A model generated the notes under the pieces. It ran no database searches. It saw only the letters and a list, made by a program, of their open reading frames with translations, and was not told where the DNA came from. Both the position numbers and the translations under genes were made by a program. Source: Candidatus Dadabacteria bacterium (GTDB taxonomy: Bacteria > J088). Taken from it: DNA of 20,859 nucleotides. This document shows, piece by piece, positions 5,880 through 14,346 of the stretch. Where the stretch lies: NCBI GenBank assembly GCA_003695505.1, contig RFIY01000217.1, positions 1 to 20,859 of the forward strand. Direction: 5' to 3'. The number at the start of each line of letters is the position of its first letter. Within the stretch, counting starts at the first letter, position 1.

Positions 5880-8210
5880 ATGGCCAAGGTTGATCGCAAC
5901 AAGTTGCTCGCCGCCGCGCAGAAGTTGATTCAGCGTGGCGACCTGGCCAAGGCCGTCCAGCAATACGAGAAGCTGCTGGAAGCCTATCCGAAGGATGTCC
6001 AGTCCCTGTTGCGGCTGGCCGGATTGTACATTCGGGTCGACCGGTCCGATGATGCCATTTCATCTTATATGGCCGCCGGGCACCAGTATGCGGAAACCGG
6101 TTTCTATCAGAAGGCGGTGGCGGCGTACAAACAGGCGCTTCAGCTTCGCGAAAATGACGCCGAATTGCAGAAGCAGCTCGGTGCGCTGTACCAGAAAATG
6201 GGTTTGAAAAGCCCTGCGGTCGAGCATTACACGAATGCGGCACAACTGTTTGGCCAGCAGGGGCAGTACGAGCAGTCGATCGAAATCATGCGCGCCGTGC
6301 TCGACCTGGAGCCCGACCGTCCAGATCTCAAGGCACGGTATGGCGAGTACCTGTACCAGGCGGGACATCGTGAAGACGCGATCGGGGTCTTTCGTGGGCT
6401 GGTCGAGATCCTCAAGGTGGAAGGTCAATGGGAGGATCTGGCGCGGTTCTACGAGCGCATTTTGCAGATCAGTCCGGACGATGCCGAAATCGGACTTGAT
6501 CTGGCGCGGACCTATCTGCGCCTCGGACTCGCTCCCAAAGCATTGCAGCGGCTGAAATCCTTGTTCGAACATGGCGTTCGAGGCGCCGAGGTCTTCGACC
6601 TCCTGGCGCGTGCCTATGTGCTGCTTGGGAAAAATGACAAGGCTGTCAGTGCCTACCTCGAAAAAGTCAAGCGGCTGGACAAGGCCGCCGACGCGGAAGA
6701 AATTGAAAAGACGTACCGCCGTATCCTCGAGATCGACCCGACCAACGAAACGGCGTTGATGTCGCTCGGCGAAGGCGACGACGAGTCCGAGATTCTGCAT
6801 GTGGTTGAGGAAGATGCGTCCCGGCAAAAAGAAACCGTCGTGGAGGTCGTCGCGATCGAGGACGAGGGGGCCGAACCTCTGCTGTTGCAGGATGATGGTG
6901 CATCGTCCGCGCAGGACAGCCAGTTCAGCGAGATTCTGCAGGAAGCTAGCGTCTACATACGTTATGGAATTCGTGCCAAGGCGCTGCGAAAGCTCGAGCA
7001 GATTCTGGCTCGCGATCCGCAGAATCTTGCCGCGCTCAAGAAACGCGTCGAAGTGTATCGGGAATCCGAACCATCGCGCGCGATTCCCGATCTGATTCGT
7101 CTGTCGGAGATCTACGAAGGTCTCGGCAATCTCGATGCCGCTGAACGCTTTCTCGAAGAAGCACGGCGGATCGATGCAAATCACCCGGCGCTGCGTGAGT
7201 ATCTCGGGCTGGATGCGGCGGATGATGCGGTGCTGGGCGCCCAGGATTCAGGATCCGCGCCGGTTGCCGAAGTTGTCTTTGCAACCGAGGAGCCACAGGC
7301 TGCCGCGGAGGAAAGCCAGCCGGTATTTCCGGACGCGGATGAATTCGTTACGCAAACGGTCGTCGAGGATGAACTGGATATTGAGCTCGATGTTGACGAA
7401 GACTTCGGAGAAGTCCCTGTCGACGTCGAACTGGAGGCCGAGGCGCCTGCGGCGGAATGGGCCGACGAGCTCGAACAGGCCGGCTTCTTTCTGGAGACAG
7501 GTCTCGAGGACGAAGCACGAAAGATCCTGGCGGATCTGCGGGCACGATTTGGTGATCAGGACGCCTTTGCGCCGCTGATCGCGAGACTGGGTGAGGCGGC
7601 AACGGCTGACGACGCATCTGCGGGCGAGGCCGCGGCGGCGGCGCCAGACGACAGCGGAACGTCGGCGATCTTCGATATCGCACGAGAGCTCGAAGAAGAG
7701 CTTGATTTCGAGGAGGTCGCAGACGTTTCTCCGGGCGCCGAAGACGTGCCGACATTCGAGGAAATCTTCGACGCATTCAAGAAAGGCGTCAAGGAACAGC
7801 TCGATGACGATGACGCGAATGCCCATTACGACCTGGGTATCGCGTATATGGAGATGGGTTTGATGGACGAGGCGCTCGCCGAATTCGAACTCGTATTGCG
7901 TAACGAAAAAATGGCTGCCGATGCGTACAACATGATGGCCATAACCCTGACACGCAAGGGCGATCTCGAGGCGGCCGTCGAGAAGTACCGTGCGGGGCTG
8001 GCGCTGGAGAATCTGGACGAGGCCATCGCGCTGAACATGAACTACGAAGCAGCGATGCTTCTGGAGCAGCTTGAGCGCTATAAAGAGGCGTTGCTGCACT
8101 ACAAGAACGTCGTGCAGATGGATCGCGATTACCGCGATGTCGGCGAATGTTTGAAACGAATGAGGGAAAAAATCCAGGCCATCAAGTCGGGGGCCGCGAC
8201 GGCCGCCTGA
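5880..8210 (+). CDS. Large TPR-repeat protein with acidic linkers
   Basis: This is a 776-residue cytoplasmic-looking protein with no signal peptide or membrane segment, probably a protein-interaction scaffold. TPR-like helical pairs fill residues 1-290 (for example GDLAKAVQQYEKLLEAYP, AVAAYKQALQLRENDAELQ, AVSAYLEKVKRLDKA). An acidic linker at about 295-345 leads to a second helical block at 345-445. A very acidic region follows at 465-525 (VVEDELDIELDVDEDFGE), then a short helical element at 527-570. The C-terminal block at 625-765 has FDAFKKGVKEQLDDDDANAHYD and further TPRs ending in YKNVVQMDRDYRDV. From memory, this C-terminal phrase recurs in deltaproteobacterial TPR proteins of unknown role. 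The ATG at 5880 has only a short-spaced GAGGT. The next gene follows after 31 bases and is also strongly acidic, so the two probably work together. The function is unknown. Confidence 0.85.
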   Translation: MAKVDRNKLLAAAQKLIQRGDLAKAVQQYEKLLEAYPKDVQSLLRLAGLYIRVDRSDDAISSYMAAGHQYAETGFYQKAVAAYKQALQLRENDAELQKQLGALYQKMGLKSPAVEHYTNAAQLFGQQGQYEQSIEIMRAVLDLEPDRPDLKARYGEYLYQAGHREDAIGVFRGLVEILKVEGQWEDLARFYERILQISPDDAEIGLDLARTYLRLGLAPKALQRLKSLFEHGVRGAEVFDLLARAYVLLGKNDKAVSAYLEKVKRLDKAADAEEIEKTYRRILEIDPTNETALMSLGEGDDESEILHVVEEDASRQKETVVEVVAIEDEGAEPLLLQDDGASSAQDSQFSEILQEASVYIRYGIRAKALRKLEQILARDPQNLAALKKRVEVYRESEPSRAIPDLIRLSEIYEGLGNLDAAERFLEEARRIDANHPALREYLGLDAADDAVLGAQDSGSAPVAEVVFATEEPQAAAEESQPVFPDADEFVTQTVVEDELDIELDVDEDFGEVPVDVELEAEAPAAEWADELEQAGFFLETGLEDEARKILADLRARFGDQDAFAPLIARLGEAATADDASAGEAAAAAPDDSGTSAIFDIARELEEELDFEEVADVSPGAEDVPTFEEIFDAFKKGVKEQLDDDDANAHYDLGIAYMEMGLMDEALAEFELVLRNEKMAADAYNMMAITLTRKGDLEAAVEKYRAGLALENLDEAIALNMNYEAAMLLEQLERYKEALLHYKNVVQMDRDYRDVGECLKRMREKIQAIKSGAATAA

Positions 8211-8241
8211 CCAGCACAACACGACCGGGACGAGAAACACC

Positions 8242-10191
8242 ATGAATTACGTCGATTTTTTTGGCTTTTCCCACGAGCCATTCGCACTGGGTCCATCCGT
8301 GCGTGGCTTTTACAACAGCGCGCGGCACAGCGCCGTCCTGCGCGAATTGACGCAGCCTGCTGCCGATTCCGCACTGTTCATCTTGCGTGGTAGCCGTGGA
8401 ACCGGACGGACAACGGTCGCGTTGCAGTTCCTGGATCAGTTGTCGCCGGAAATCTATGGCCGTGTCTATGTGGATGCGGGTGTGGTTGAACAGGCACTGG
8501 TTGGTGCGATTCGCGTACAGTGCGGTGAACCCGCGGAGGGCGGGTTGGACGACCTGATCGGTGACGATCGTTACGAGCAGTTGGCGATCGTTGTCGACCA
8601 TGCAGATGAGGTGGATCTGGAATCGTTGCAGGCCGGTGTTCCTGCTGGCGTGATTGTCGCGATTGTCGAGGCGGACTTCGATGCGTCTGGTCTCCAGAAT
8701 GCGACCGTGCTGGAACTCGCACCGCTCAATGCGCGCGGGGCTGGCAAGTATATCCAGGATCGCCTGGTCCGGGCCGGCGGCAGTCGGGATCTGTTTTCGC
8801 GCAAGATTCTGTCGCGGATCTACGAACTCAGTGGAGGCATCCCGGCGCGAATCAATGAGCTTTGTACGCTGCTCCTTGTCGGGGCCGCACACGCCGGCGC
8901 TGAAACGATCGGTGACGAGTTTCTTGCGCTGTTGCCAGAAGTCGAAACATCCGCTGATGTCGAATCGGCGATGGAGCACCTCGACGAGGCGACCATGGAT
9001 CTGGCCGCCTCGGAGACGGTCGACGAGGCATCTCAGTCAGAATCCGCTACCGATGCCGGCGTGGATGAGGGGGGACTGGACGAAGCGGTCACGGGTTCGC
9101 TTGAGGCCGATGTTACAGACGCATCAGATGAATTTGCCGGCGATGCCGGCCGCGATGATTCGTCGGAGGAATCGGCAATCTCCCCGGGCGGCGATGACGC
9201 GGACCTTGAGACATTGATGGCGGATCTGGAGGGCGGTGCAGCAGCAGATGCCGAAGATGCGCTTGCAGGTGCACCAGCGGATGACGCGGCCGCGCTGGAC
9301 CTGGAGATCGAACAGCAGCTTGGCGACGCTGCCGTCGAAGGCGACGATGATCTGGCGCTCGAGGAGCTGATCGGCGCCGCTGAATCGGGCGGCGAGCCGG
9401 AGGACGCCGATGAGGTGGATGATCTGCTTGGTGAGCTCGACGCAGCCATTCAGATGCCTGACGAGGCGGACGCGGCCGACGGCGGAGATGTTGACCTGGA
9501 TGCCATGCTCAACGAACTCGATCGCGACGTTGAGGAAGATGCCGTCGGAAATGCAGAGGACGCGGGCGTCGATCTTGACGCAATGTTGAACGAATTCGAG
9601 TCCGAAGAGGTCAAGCAATCGCAGGAAGACATCAGCGCCGCGGCAGGTCGGGACGATGCCGATCTCGACGCGCTGATGGCGGACCTGGAAAGTGCCGAAT
9701 CTTCGGCAGAGGCCGGGGATGACGAAGACCTCGATGCACTGATGGCAGATCTGGAAAGCGCCGAATCCTCGGAAGGGTCCGCGGAAGAGGAAGACCTCGA
9801 CGCCCTGATGGCGGATCTGGAGAGTGCCGAATCCTCGGAAGGTGCCGGGGAAGAGGCGGATCTCGACGCGCTGATGGCGGATCTGGAAGGTGCCGAATCC
9901 TCGGAAGGTGCCGGGGAAGAAGAAGACCTCGACGCGCTGATGGCGGATCTCGAAAGTAGTGACAGCAGCGTCTCCGACGCCGGAGAGGAAGATCTCGACA
10001 TTGACACGCTGCTCGGCGAACTCGAGGCGGATGAATCCGCCGACGCATCTGGCGGGCAGGCCGCCAGTGACGACGACGATCTTGATGCACTACTCGATGG
10101 ACTCGAAGCTCGTCAGGACAGCTCGCGCACGGACGATGACGATGATCTCGACGATCTGCTCAGTCAGATCGATCAGTTGCAGGACGGATAG
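8242..10191 (+). CDS. Degenerate ExeA/GspA-like ATPase domain fused to a long acidic repeat tail
   Basis: Residues 1-230 resemble the AAA-type ATPase of the ExeA/MshM family. The start MNYVDFFGFSHEPFALGPSV matches the family's opening YxxFFGLxxxPFxLxPD. ELSGGIPARINELCTLLLVG matches its late GGIPRRIN region. The P-loop reads GSRGTGRT, so the catalytic lysine is Arg56. The Walker B strand is IVVDHADE, with His120 where the family has the acidic E. ATP hydrolysis is therefore doubtful. Residues from about 235 to 649 are an extremely acidic, low-complexity tail with about a dozen DLDxL[ML]xxL motifs. Five of these form exact 22-residue repeats. There is no signal peptide or membrane segment. The gene follows the TPR protein by 31 bases, and yacG begins 5 bases after it. 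The family resemblance is clear to me; the role (scaffold, regulator or docking hub) is inferred. Confidence 0.75.
   Translation: MNYVDFFGFSHEPFALGPSVRGFYNSARHSAVLRELTQPAADSALFILRGSRGTGRTTVALQFLDQLSPEIYGRVYVDAGVVEQALVGAIRVQCGEPAEGGLDDLIGDDRYEQLAIVVDHADEVDLESLQAGVPAGVIVAIVEADFDASGLQNATVLELAPLNARGAGKYIQDRLVRAGGSRDLFSRKILSRIYELSGGIPARINELCTLLLVGAAHAGAETIGDEFLALLPEVETSADVESAMEHLDEATMDLAASETVDEASQSESATDAGVDEGGLDEAVTGSLEADVTDASDEFAGDAGRDDSSEESAISPGGDDADLETLMADLEGGAAADAEDALAGAPADDAAALDLEIEQQLGDAAVEGDDDLALEELIGAAESGGEPEDADEVDDLLGELDAAIQMPDEADAADGGDVDLDAMLNELDRDVEEDAVGNAEDAGVDLDAMLNEFESEEVKQSQEDISAAAGRDDADLDALMADLESAESSAEAGDDEDLDALMADLESAESSEGSAEEEDLDALMADLESAESSEGAGEEADLDALMADLEGAESSEGAGEEEDLDALMADLESSDSSVSDAGEEDLDIDTLLGELEADESADASGGQAASDDDDLDALLDGLEARQDSSRTDDDDDLDDLLSQIDQLQDG
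9661..9990 (+). repeat. Five tandem 66-base (22-residue) units in the acidic tail
   Basis: Units start at 9661, 9727, 9793, 9859 and 9925, spaced exactly 66 bases. Each begins DLDALMADLE, followed mostly by SAESSEG and an acidic run. More diverged copies of the same motif precede the array (from about 9192) and follow it up to the stop at 10191. The array is in frame and keeps its phase, so copy number could change without breaking the gene. Confidence 0.95.
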
Positions 10192-10196
10192 CAGGC

Positions 10197-10451
10197 GTGC
10201 CCGGTGATCCGCATGCGAGGTGCGCTGTCGAACGTCAGCCGTCCGACAGCCGAGCCGTTCGTTCGCTGTCGCGCCCGTGCCCGCGCTGTGGTCAGCCGGC
10301 GCTCCTGACCGCCGACAACCCCGCGCGACCATTTTGTTGCGACCGCTGCAAGAAAGTCGATCTTGGTGAATGGCTTCTGGAGTCTATACGCATACCGGAT
10401 TCGGATGCTACGGGGGCCGTCGCAGGCGACGAGGAATCCGGTTCGCGCTAA
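10197..10451 (+). CDS. yacG: YacG-family zinc protein, probable DNA gyrase inhibitor
   Basis: YacG is a small zinc-binding protein that inhibits DNA gyrase in E. coli by blocking DNA binding. The product is 84 residues, somewhat longer than the usual 60-70 because of an unconserved N-terminus. The zinc ligands are complete: Cys28-x2-Cys31-x15-Cys47-x3-Cys51. They are followed by the signature KKVDLGEWLLESIRIP, close to the family's KxxDLGxWxxExYxIP. An extra cysteine, Cys48, sits next to a ligand. The start is taken as GTG at 10197, five bases after the preceding stop, with GGACGGA upstream. No in-frame ATG exists before the first zinc ligand, so the start is the least certain part. The tight spacing suggests co-transcription with the ATPase-like gene. 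Confidence 0.88.
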   Translation: MPGDPHARCAVERQPSDSRAVRSLSRPCPRCGQPALLTADNPARPFCCDRCKKVDLGEWLLESIRIPDSDATGAVAGDEESGSR

Positions 10452-10503
10452 ACTGCCAGATCTGTGGAACCGCTTGCGCCGGCCCTGACCGGGCGGAATC
10501 CTG

Positions 10504-13500
10504 ATGCGACGATTCTTGCTGTCGTTGATCGCGCTGCTGATTGCCACCGTGCTGCTGGTTACCTGGATTGCATCTCAGGAGCGCGTTCAGGATGCGCTAG
10601 GTCAGCTTGCATCTCACATCGCGACAACCATCCTCGGCCGGCCAGTTCAGGTTGGCTGGATCGCCTGGGAGCCACTGAGCGGCTCTTTTAGCGCCGGCGA
10701 CCTTGCGATTCTTGGGGACGACGGTGACCTGCTCGTCGGTGTGGATTACATTTCCGCCGCCATTCGTTGGGGCGCGATTGCACCGGGAAACGTCGATTTT
10801 CGCGAAATCGACGTCTATGGCCTGCGTTCGAATCTCGAAGTCGATGCCGACGGGCTGCTGCATCCACTCCTGGAGCTGACGACACCGACGGAGGTGACTC
10901 AGGCGGTGTCCGTTTTGCCGGACTGGTTGCGTCATCTGTTGCGCGACAGTGATCGGAAGCCATTGAGAGTCAATGTTGACACCGTGCGACTCGAGGATGC
11001 CTCGCTCCGTTTTGCCATGCAAATTCCAGACATGGAAGCCCGCGCGGGCGATCTGGACGCCGTGATCGAATTCGAGGACGGACGTCCCCGGTCCTTTTCA
11101 CTGGAGATTCGCAACGGCTATTACCGTATTCTTGACTGGTCCTATGATGATGTGCAAATGATCGGCGGTGGGGTGGTTCGCGCGGATGGACTCTTCTTTC
11201 GTGACCTCGATGTCCAGATCGGTACCCCGGCCATCGACGCGAACGTCAATCTCGACATTCCGTTTGGGGGCGCTGGCGCGGAACCGCTGGTCTCGATCGA
11301 CGCTGAAGCGCAGCTTGACCTGTCGCTGGTCAATCTGCACTACACGCCCATTCCGACATTTCTCGGCACGGCTGATGCCGGCGTCGACATCGCGATCTGG
11401 GAAGATCGTGGCATCGAGATGACCGGGCGTCTGACCGCCGATCGGATGTTGATGCAGGGGGGCATTGTTTCCGACCTGGCGATTGATCTGTTCCTGGATG
11501 GTGATCATATCGAATTCCCGTCCATTCGCGCGCATCTGAGCCCCGGCGGAGCGCTGAGTGGGACGGGTACCGTAAACTGGCATCCAGATGTCGAACTGGC
11601 TTTTGCAGTTCAGACATCGGATGTCGTCGACGACTGGGGGCGCGCATTTGGTGGCCCGCTGCCGCTAGCTCCGGTGGGAAGACAATCCGGCAAGACGGTA
11701 TTCACCATGGACTTCGATCCTGACTGGGCGCTGCATCTGCGGTCGGCCGGTTTGATGGCGTTGCAGCATTTTGAATTGCTTCCGGGATCGCCAACGGACG
11801 GAGCCGATGTGCGCTATCGCCTGCTTCTGGAAGCGAATCCTGCACAGGTGCGCATCGTTGCACCGCAGATCAACGCGAGCTGGTTTCAGGCAACAGCAGA
11901 CGTGACGGTTGCCACGACCGCAGCGGGGGCGCCGTTTCACGCTGCGGGCACGGCAGTGGTCACGTCACTGGAGCGTCTCGGTCTGGACGCCGTTGCGCCA
12001 GTCGGCGGGAGTGGGCAGGGGCGCTGGGGGGTTGATGCAGAGGGCGTCCGCATACAGGCCAGTGCAGCGCCATTTCGGATCTGGCAGTCCGCCTGGGACG
12101 CGGCGTCGGCAACGTTGGATATCCGCGATGAGAGACTGTCGATCTCCGACATCCAGGCATTCAGCGCCGCGGGGCAGGTTGACGGGCGGCTGGCGGACGA
12201 TGGCGACAGGCTGAAGGGCTCGTTTCGCATCCGGACACTCGATGTGGCGCGGACGCTCGCGCTCGACGATGCTTCCGGACAGGTGGACGGCAGCCTCAGG
12301 CTGGACTGGCCATATCGTCGGATGGCGTTGCCGTGGCTTACCGGCGACCTGAGTCTGACGAACCTGAGCTGGCGCGGCATCGAATTCGACGATCTGCGCG
12401 CGCGCTTGCGCCATTCGGGCCGCATGTATGGCGGAGAAGTCCTTGGTGCGGATACCGTGCTGGCTGTCGGCGGGGATACCACGGCGGATCTGATGACGAT
12501 CGACGGACGTGCTGCCGTGCGACTCCCGCAACGTATTGCGCAGGCAGTTGCCATCCATCGCCTCGAAGCGTCTCCGCATGTCCGAGTGGCGGGAACGGAC
12601 AGTTTCGGGCACATTTTTGCGCGGGGCAATGGACAGGGAAATCTCGGTGCTGGCGCGTTCTGGAACGGTCAGCAATTGCTGGCGTGGCTCATTGGTGCCG
12701 GCGACCGGGTTCAGGGGCGCGGCACTTTGCGCGTCGCAGAACGCTGGTCCGCTGGCGGAGAGCTGACGGCTCGCCTGCCGGGAACCTGGCTCGACAGCCT
12801 GGGCGAGCCCGGTGGGCGCTTGCGTCTGCTGTTGGCCGGCGACGGCCTGGATCCACAAACCGTTGGCGGTGTGGTCGAACTCGATCACGCGAGCGCGGCG
12901 TTGGCCGGCATCGCGCTTCGGCAGGATGGACGGGCACGGGGGCGCATCGACCATGGTCGCCTGACGCTCGAAGCGCCCTTGAGTGTGACGATCGGGTCGA
13001 GCGGCAAGGTGCGGCTGACAGGGCAGATCGACACCAGAGATCTGGCACTGTCCCTTGATGGCTCGGCCCCGCTCGATATTCTTGCGCTCGAAGCCGTCGG
13101 GATTCGCGCGGCTGCGGGAACCGTCTCCTCGAGTTTGCAGCTTGGGGGTACCTGGGCTGATCCGAAATTGTATGGCCGCGGCGTCATCGAGGCGACGCGG
13201 CTTGCCTTGATCGACCTCGACGAGCCCATTGAACATCTTGCTGGTACGTTCATCGCGGATGGTGATCGCCTCAGGCTCGAGCAGGCGGATGCTGCGATTG
13301 GCGATGGCACGCTCACGATCGATGGTGAGCTTAATATTTTTGGCGATGACCAGGGGCGATTGCTGGCAGGGATACGAGTCGCGAGCAATTCGGTGCGGAT
13401 CAACAAGAAATTGCGGACGGGCATCGACGGGAACGTGAGCGTCGAGGGCAGGATTCCGGATGACCTTCTGCTCCGTGGTGAGGTCGAACTGTCCGGGCTT

Positions 13501-14346
13501 CGCTACAGCGATGACCTGACCTGGGAGCGTCTGCTGTTACAGGTTGGTAGCGGCCGTACGCCGGTGCCGGAAAGCTATCACGGTATGGGTCTTTCTCTCG
13601 ACGTTCGCGGCAGCCGTGACCTGCAATTGCAGACAGGGTTGCTGAATGGGGGGATGCGTTTGCAACTGCGCCTCACCGGTACTAGCGTGCATCCTGTGAT
13701 CGACGGCGTCGTAGAACTCGATCGCGGCGATGAGTTCTTTTTCCGGGGGCGGATCTATCAGATCGCGCGCGGTTCGATTCAGTTCCTCGGTGATGATCGC
13801 AATCAGCCGTTTCTGGATGTAGAAGCTGAAACGGAGGTGCGCTATCGGGGCGATCAGGGGGAGCAGAGTTACCGAATCCGCTTGTTGATGTTTGGGCCGG
13901 CCGACCAGCTCGACGTGCGCTTCGAGTCGGTTCCGCGGCTGCCCGAGGATGATATTCTGGCGCTGCTTTCGTTGGGCATTCTTGCTTCGGATTTGCGTGT
14001 CGATCGCGTCGACGGTCTCGAATTGTCGAGCATACTCCTGTCCCAGCAGATCTCGGAGATCGAGCGTGAAGTGCAGCTACTGACCGGTTTTGACCGAATC
14101 GAAATCGAGCCGGCCTACGACAACTCACGCGGCACGAGTTCGATGCAGGTGACACTGGAAAAGCGACTCAACGATCGCCTGCGTCTGCGTCTCAGTACCG
14201 CACTCGATGTGAATGCCGATCAACGTGTCGAGCTCGGCTACAGCCTGTTGCGCGGCATTGACCTCAGCGCGGGCTGGGATAATCGCTCTGGCGGCGCTGT
14301 CGGGAACTTTTACCTGCGGCCGAGGTTCGTGGTGCCACTGCCGTGA
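10504..14346 (+). CDS. tamB: TamB-family translocation and assembly module protein
   Basis: TamB is an inner-membrane-anchored protein that spans the periplasm as a long hydrophobic beta groove. It works with an Omp85 partner in lipid transport or outer-membrane protein assembly. The product is 1,280 residues, like E. coli TamB (about 1,260). An N-terminal anchor at 1-22 (FLLSLIALLIATVLLVTWIA) is followed by a long stretch of repeated beta segments. The C-terminal TamB/DUF490 domain includes GDEFFFRGRIYQIARGSIQF, FLDVEAETEVRYRG, FGPADQLDVRFESVP and PEDDILALLSLGI, all family hallmarks. The extreme C-terminus (RLRLRLSTALD, VELGYSLLRGIDLSAGWD) ends in a beta-rich tail. The ATG at 10504 has a GGGCGGA nearby. 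The stop overlaps the GTG of the Omp85 gene, so the pair is probably translationally coupled. The order tamB-tamA is the reverse of E. coli. Confidence 0.95.
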   Translation: MRRFLLSLIALLIATVLLVTWIASQERVQDALGQLASHIATTILGRPVQVGWIAWEPLSGSFSAGDLAILGDDGDLLVGVDYISAAIRWGAIAPGNVDFREIDVYGLRSNLEVDADGLLHPLLELTTPTEVTQAVSVLPDWLRHLLRDSDRKPLRVNVDTVRLEDASLRFAMQIPDMEARAGDLDAVIEFEDGRPRSFSLEIRNGYYRILDWSYDDVQMIGGGVVRADGLFFRDLDVQIGTPAIDANVNLDIPFGGAGAEPLVSIDAEAQLDLSLVNLHYTPIPTFLGTADAGVDIAIWEDRGIEMTGRLTADRMLMQGGIVSDLAIDLFLDGDHIEFPSIRAHLSPGGALSGTGTVNWHPDVELAFAVQTSDVVDDWGRAFGGPLPLAPVGRQSGKTVFTMDFDPDWALHLRSAGLMALQHFELLPGSPTDGADVRYRLLLEANPAQVRIVAPQINASWFQATADVTVATTAAGAPFHAAGTAVVTSLERLGLDAVAPVGGSGQGRWGVDAEGVRIQASAAPFRIWQSAWDAASATLDIRDERLSISDIQAFSAAGQVDGRLADDGDRLKGSFRIRTLDVARTLALDDASGQVDGSLRLDWPYRRMALPWLTGDLSLTNLSWRGIEFDDLRARLRHSGRMYGGEVLGADTVLAVGGDTTADLMTIDGRAAVRLPQRIAQAVAIHRLEASPHVRVAGTDSFGHIFARGNGQGNLGAGAFWNGQQLLAWLIGAGDRVQGRGTLRVAERWSAGGELTARLPGTWLDSLGEPGGRLRLLLAGDGLDPQTVGGVVELDHASAALAGIALRQDGRARGRIDHGRLTLEAPLSVTIGSSGKVRLTGQIDTRDLALSLDGSAPLDILALEAVGIRAAAGTVSSSLQLGGTWADPKLYGRGVIEATRLALIDLDEPIEHLAGTFIADGDRLRLEQADAAIGDGTLTIDGELNIFGDDQGRLLAGIRVASNSVRINKKLRTGIDGNVSVEGRIPDDLLLRGEVELSGLRYSDDLTWERLLLQVGSGRTPVPESYHGMGLSLDVRGSRDLQLQTGLLNGGMRLQLRLTGTSVHPVIDGVVELDRGDEFFFRGRIYQIARGSIQFLGDDRNQPFLDVEAETEVRYRGDQGEQSYRIRLLMFGPADQLDVRFESVPRLPEDDILALLSLGILASDLRVDRVDGLELSSILLSQQISEIEREVQLLTGFDRIEIEPAYDNSRGTSSMQVTLEKRLNDRLRLRLSTALDVNADQRVELGYSLLRGIDLSAGWDNRSGGAVGNFYLRPRFVVPLP

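Noticed and set aside
6060-8243. Long minus-strand frames opposite the TPR gene
   Set aside because: They mirror the TPR coding sequence and have no recognisable motif or ribosome site.
9661-9990. CRISPR array
   Set aside because: The regular spacing is of coding repeats without unique spacers, and no cas genes are present.
9033-10007. Serine-rich minus-strand frames opposite the acidic tail
   Set aside because: The Ser/Ala/Arg composition is the reverse complement of Asp/Glu/Ala codons in the repeat tract, not a gene.
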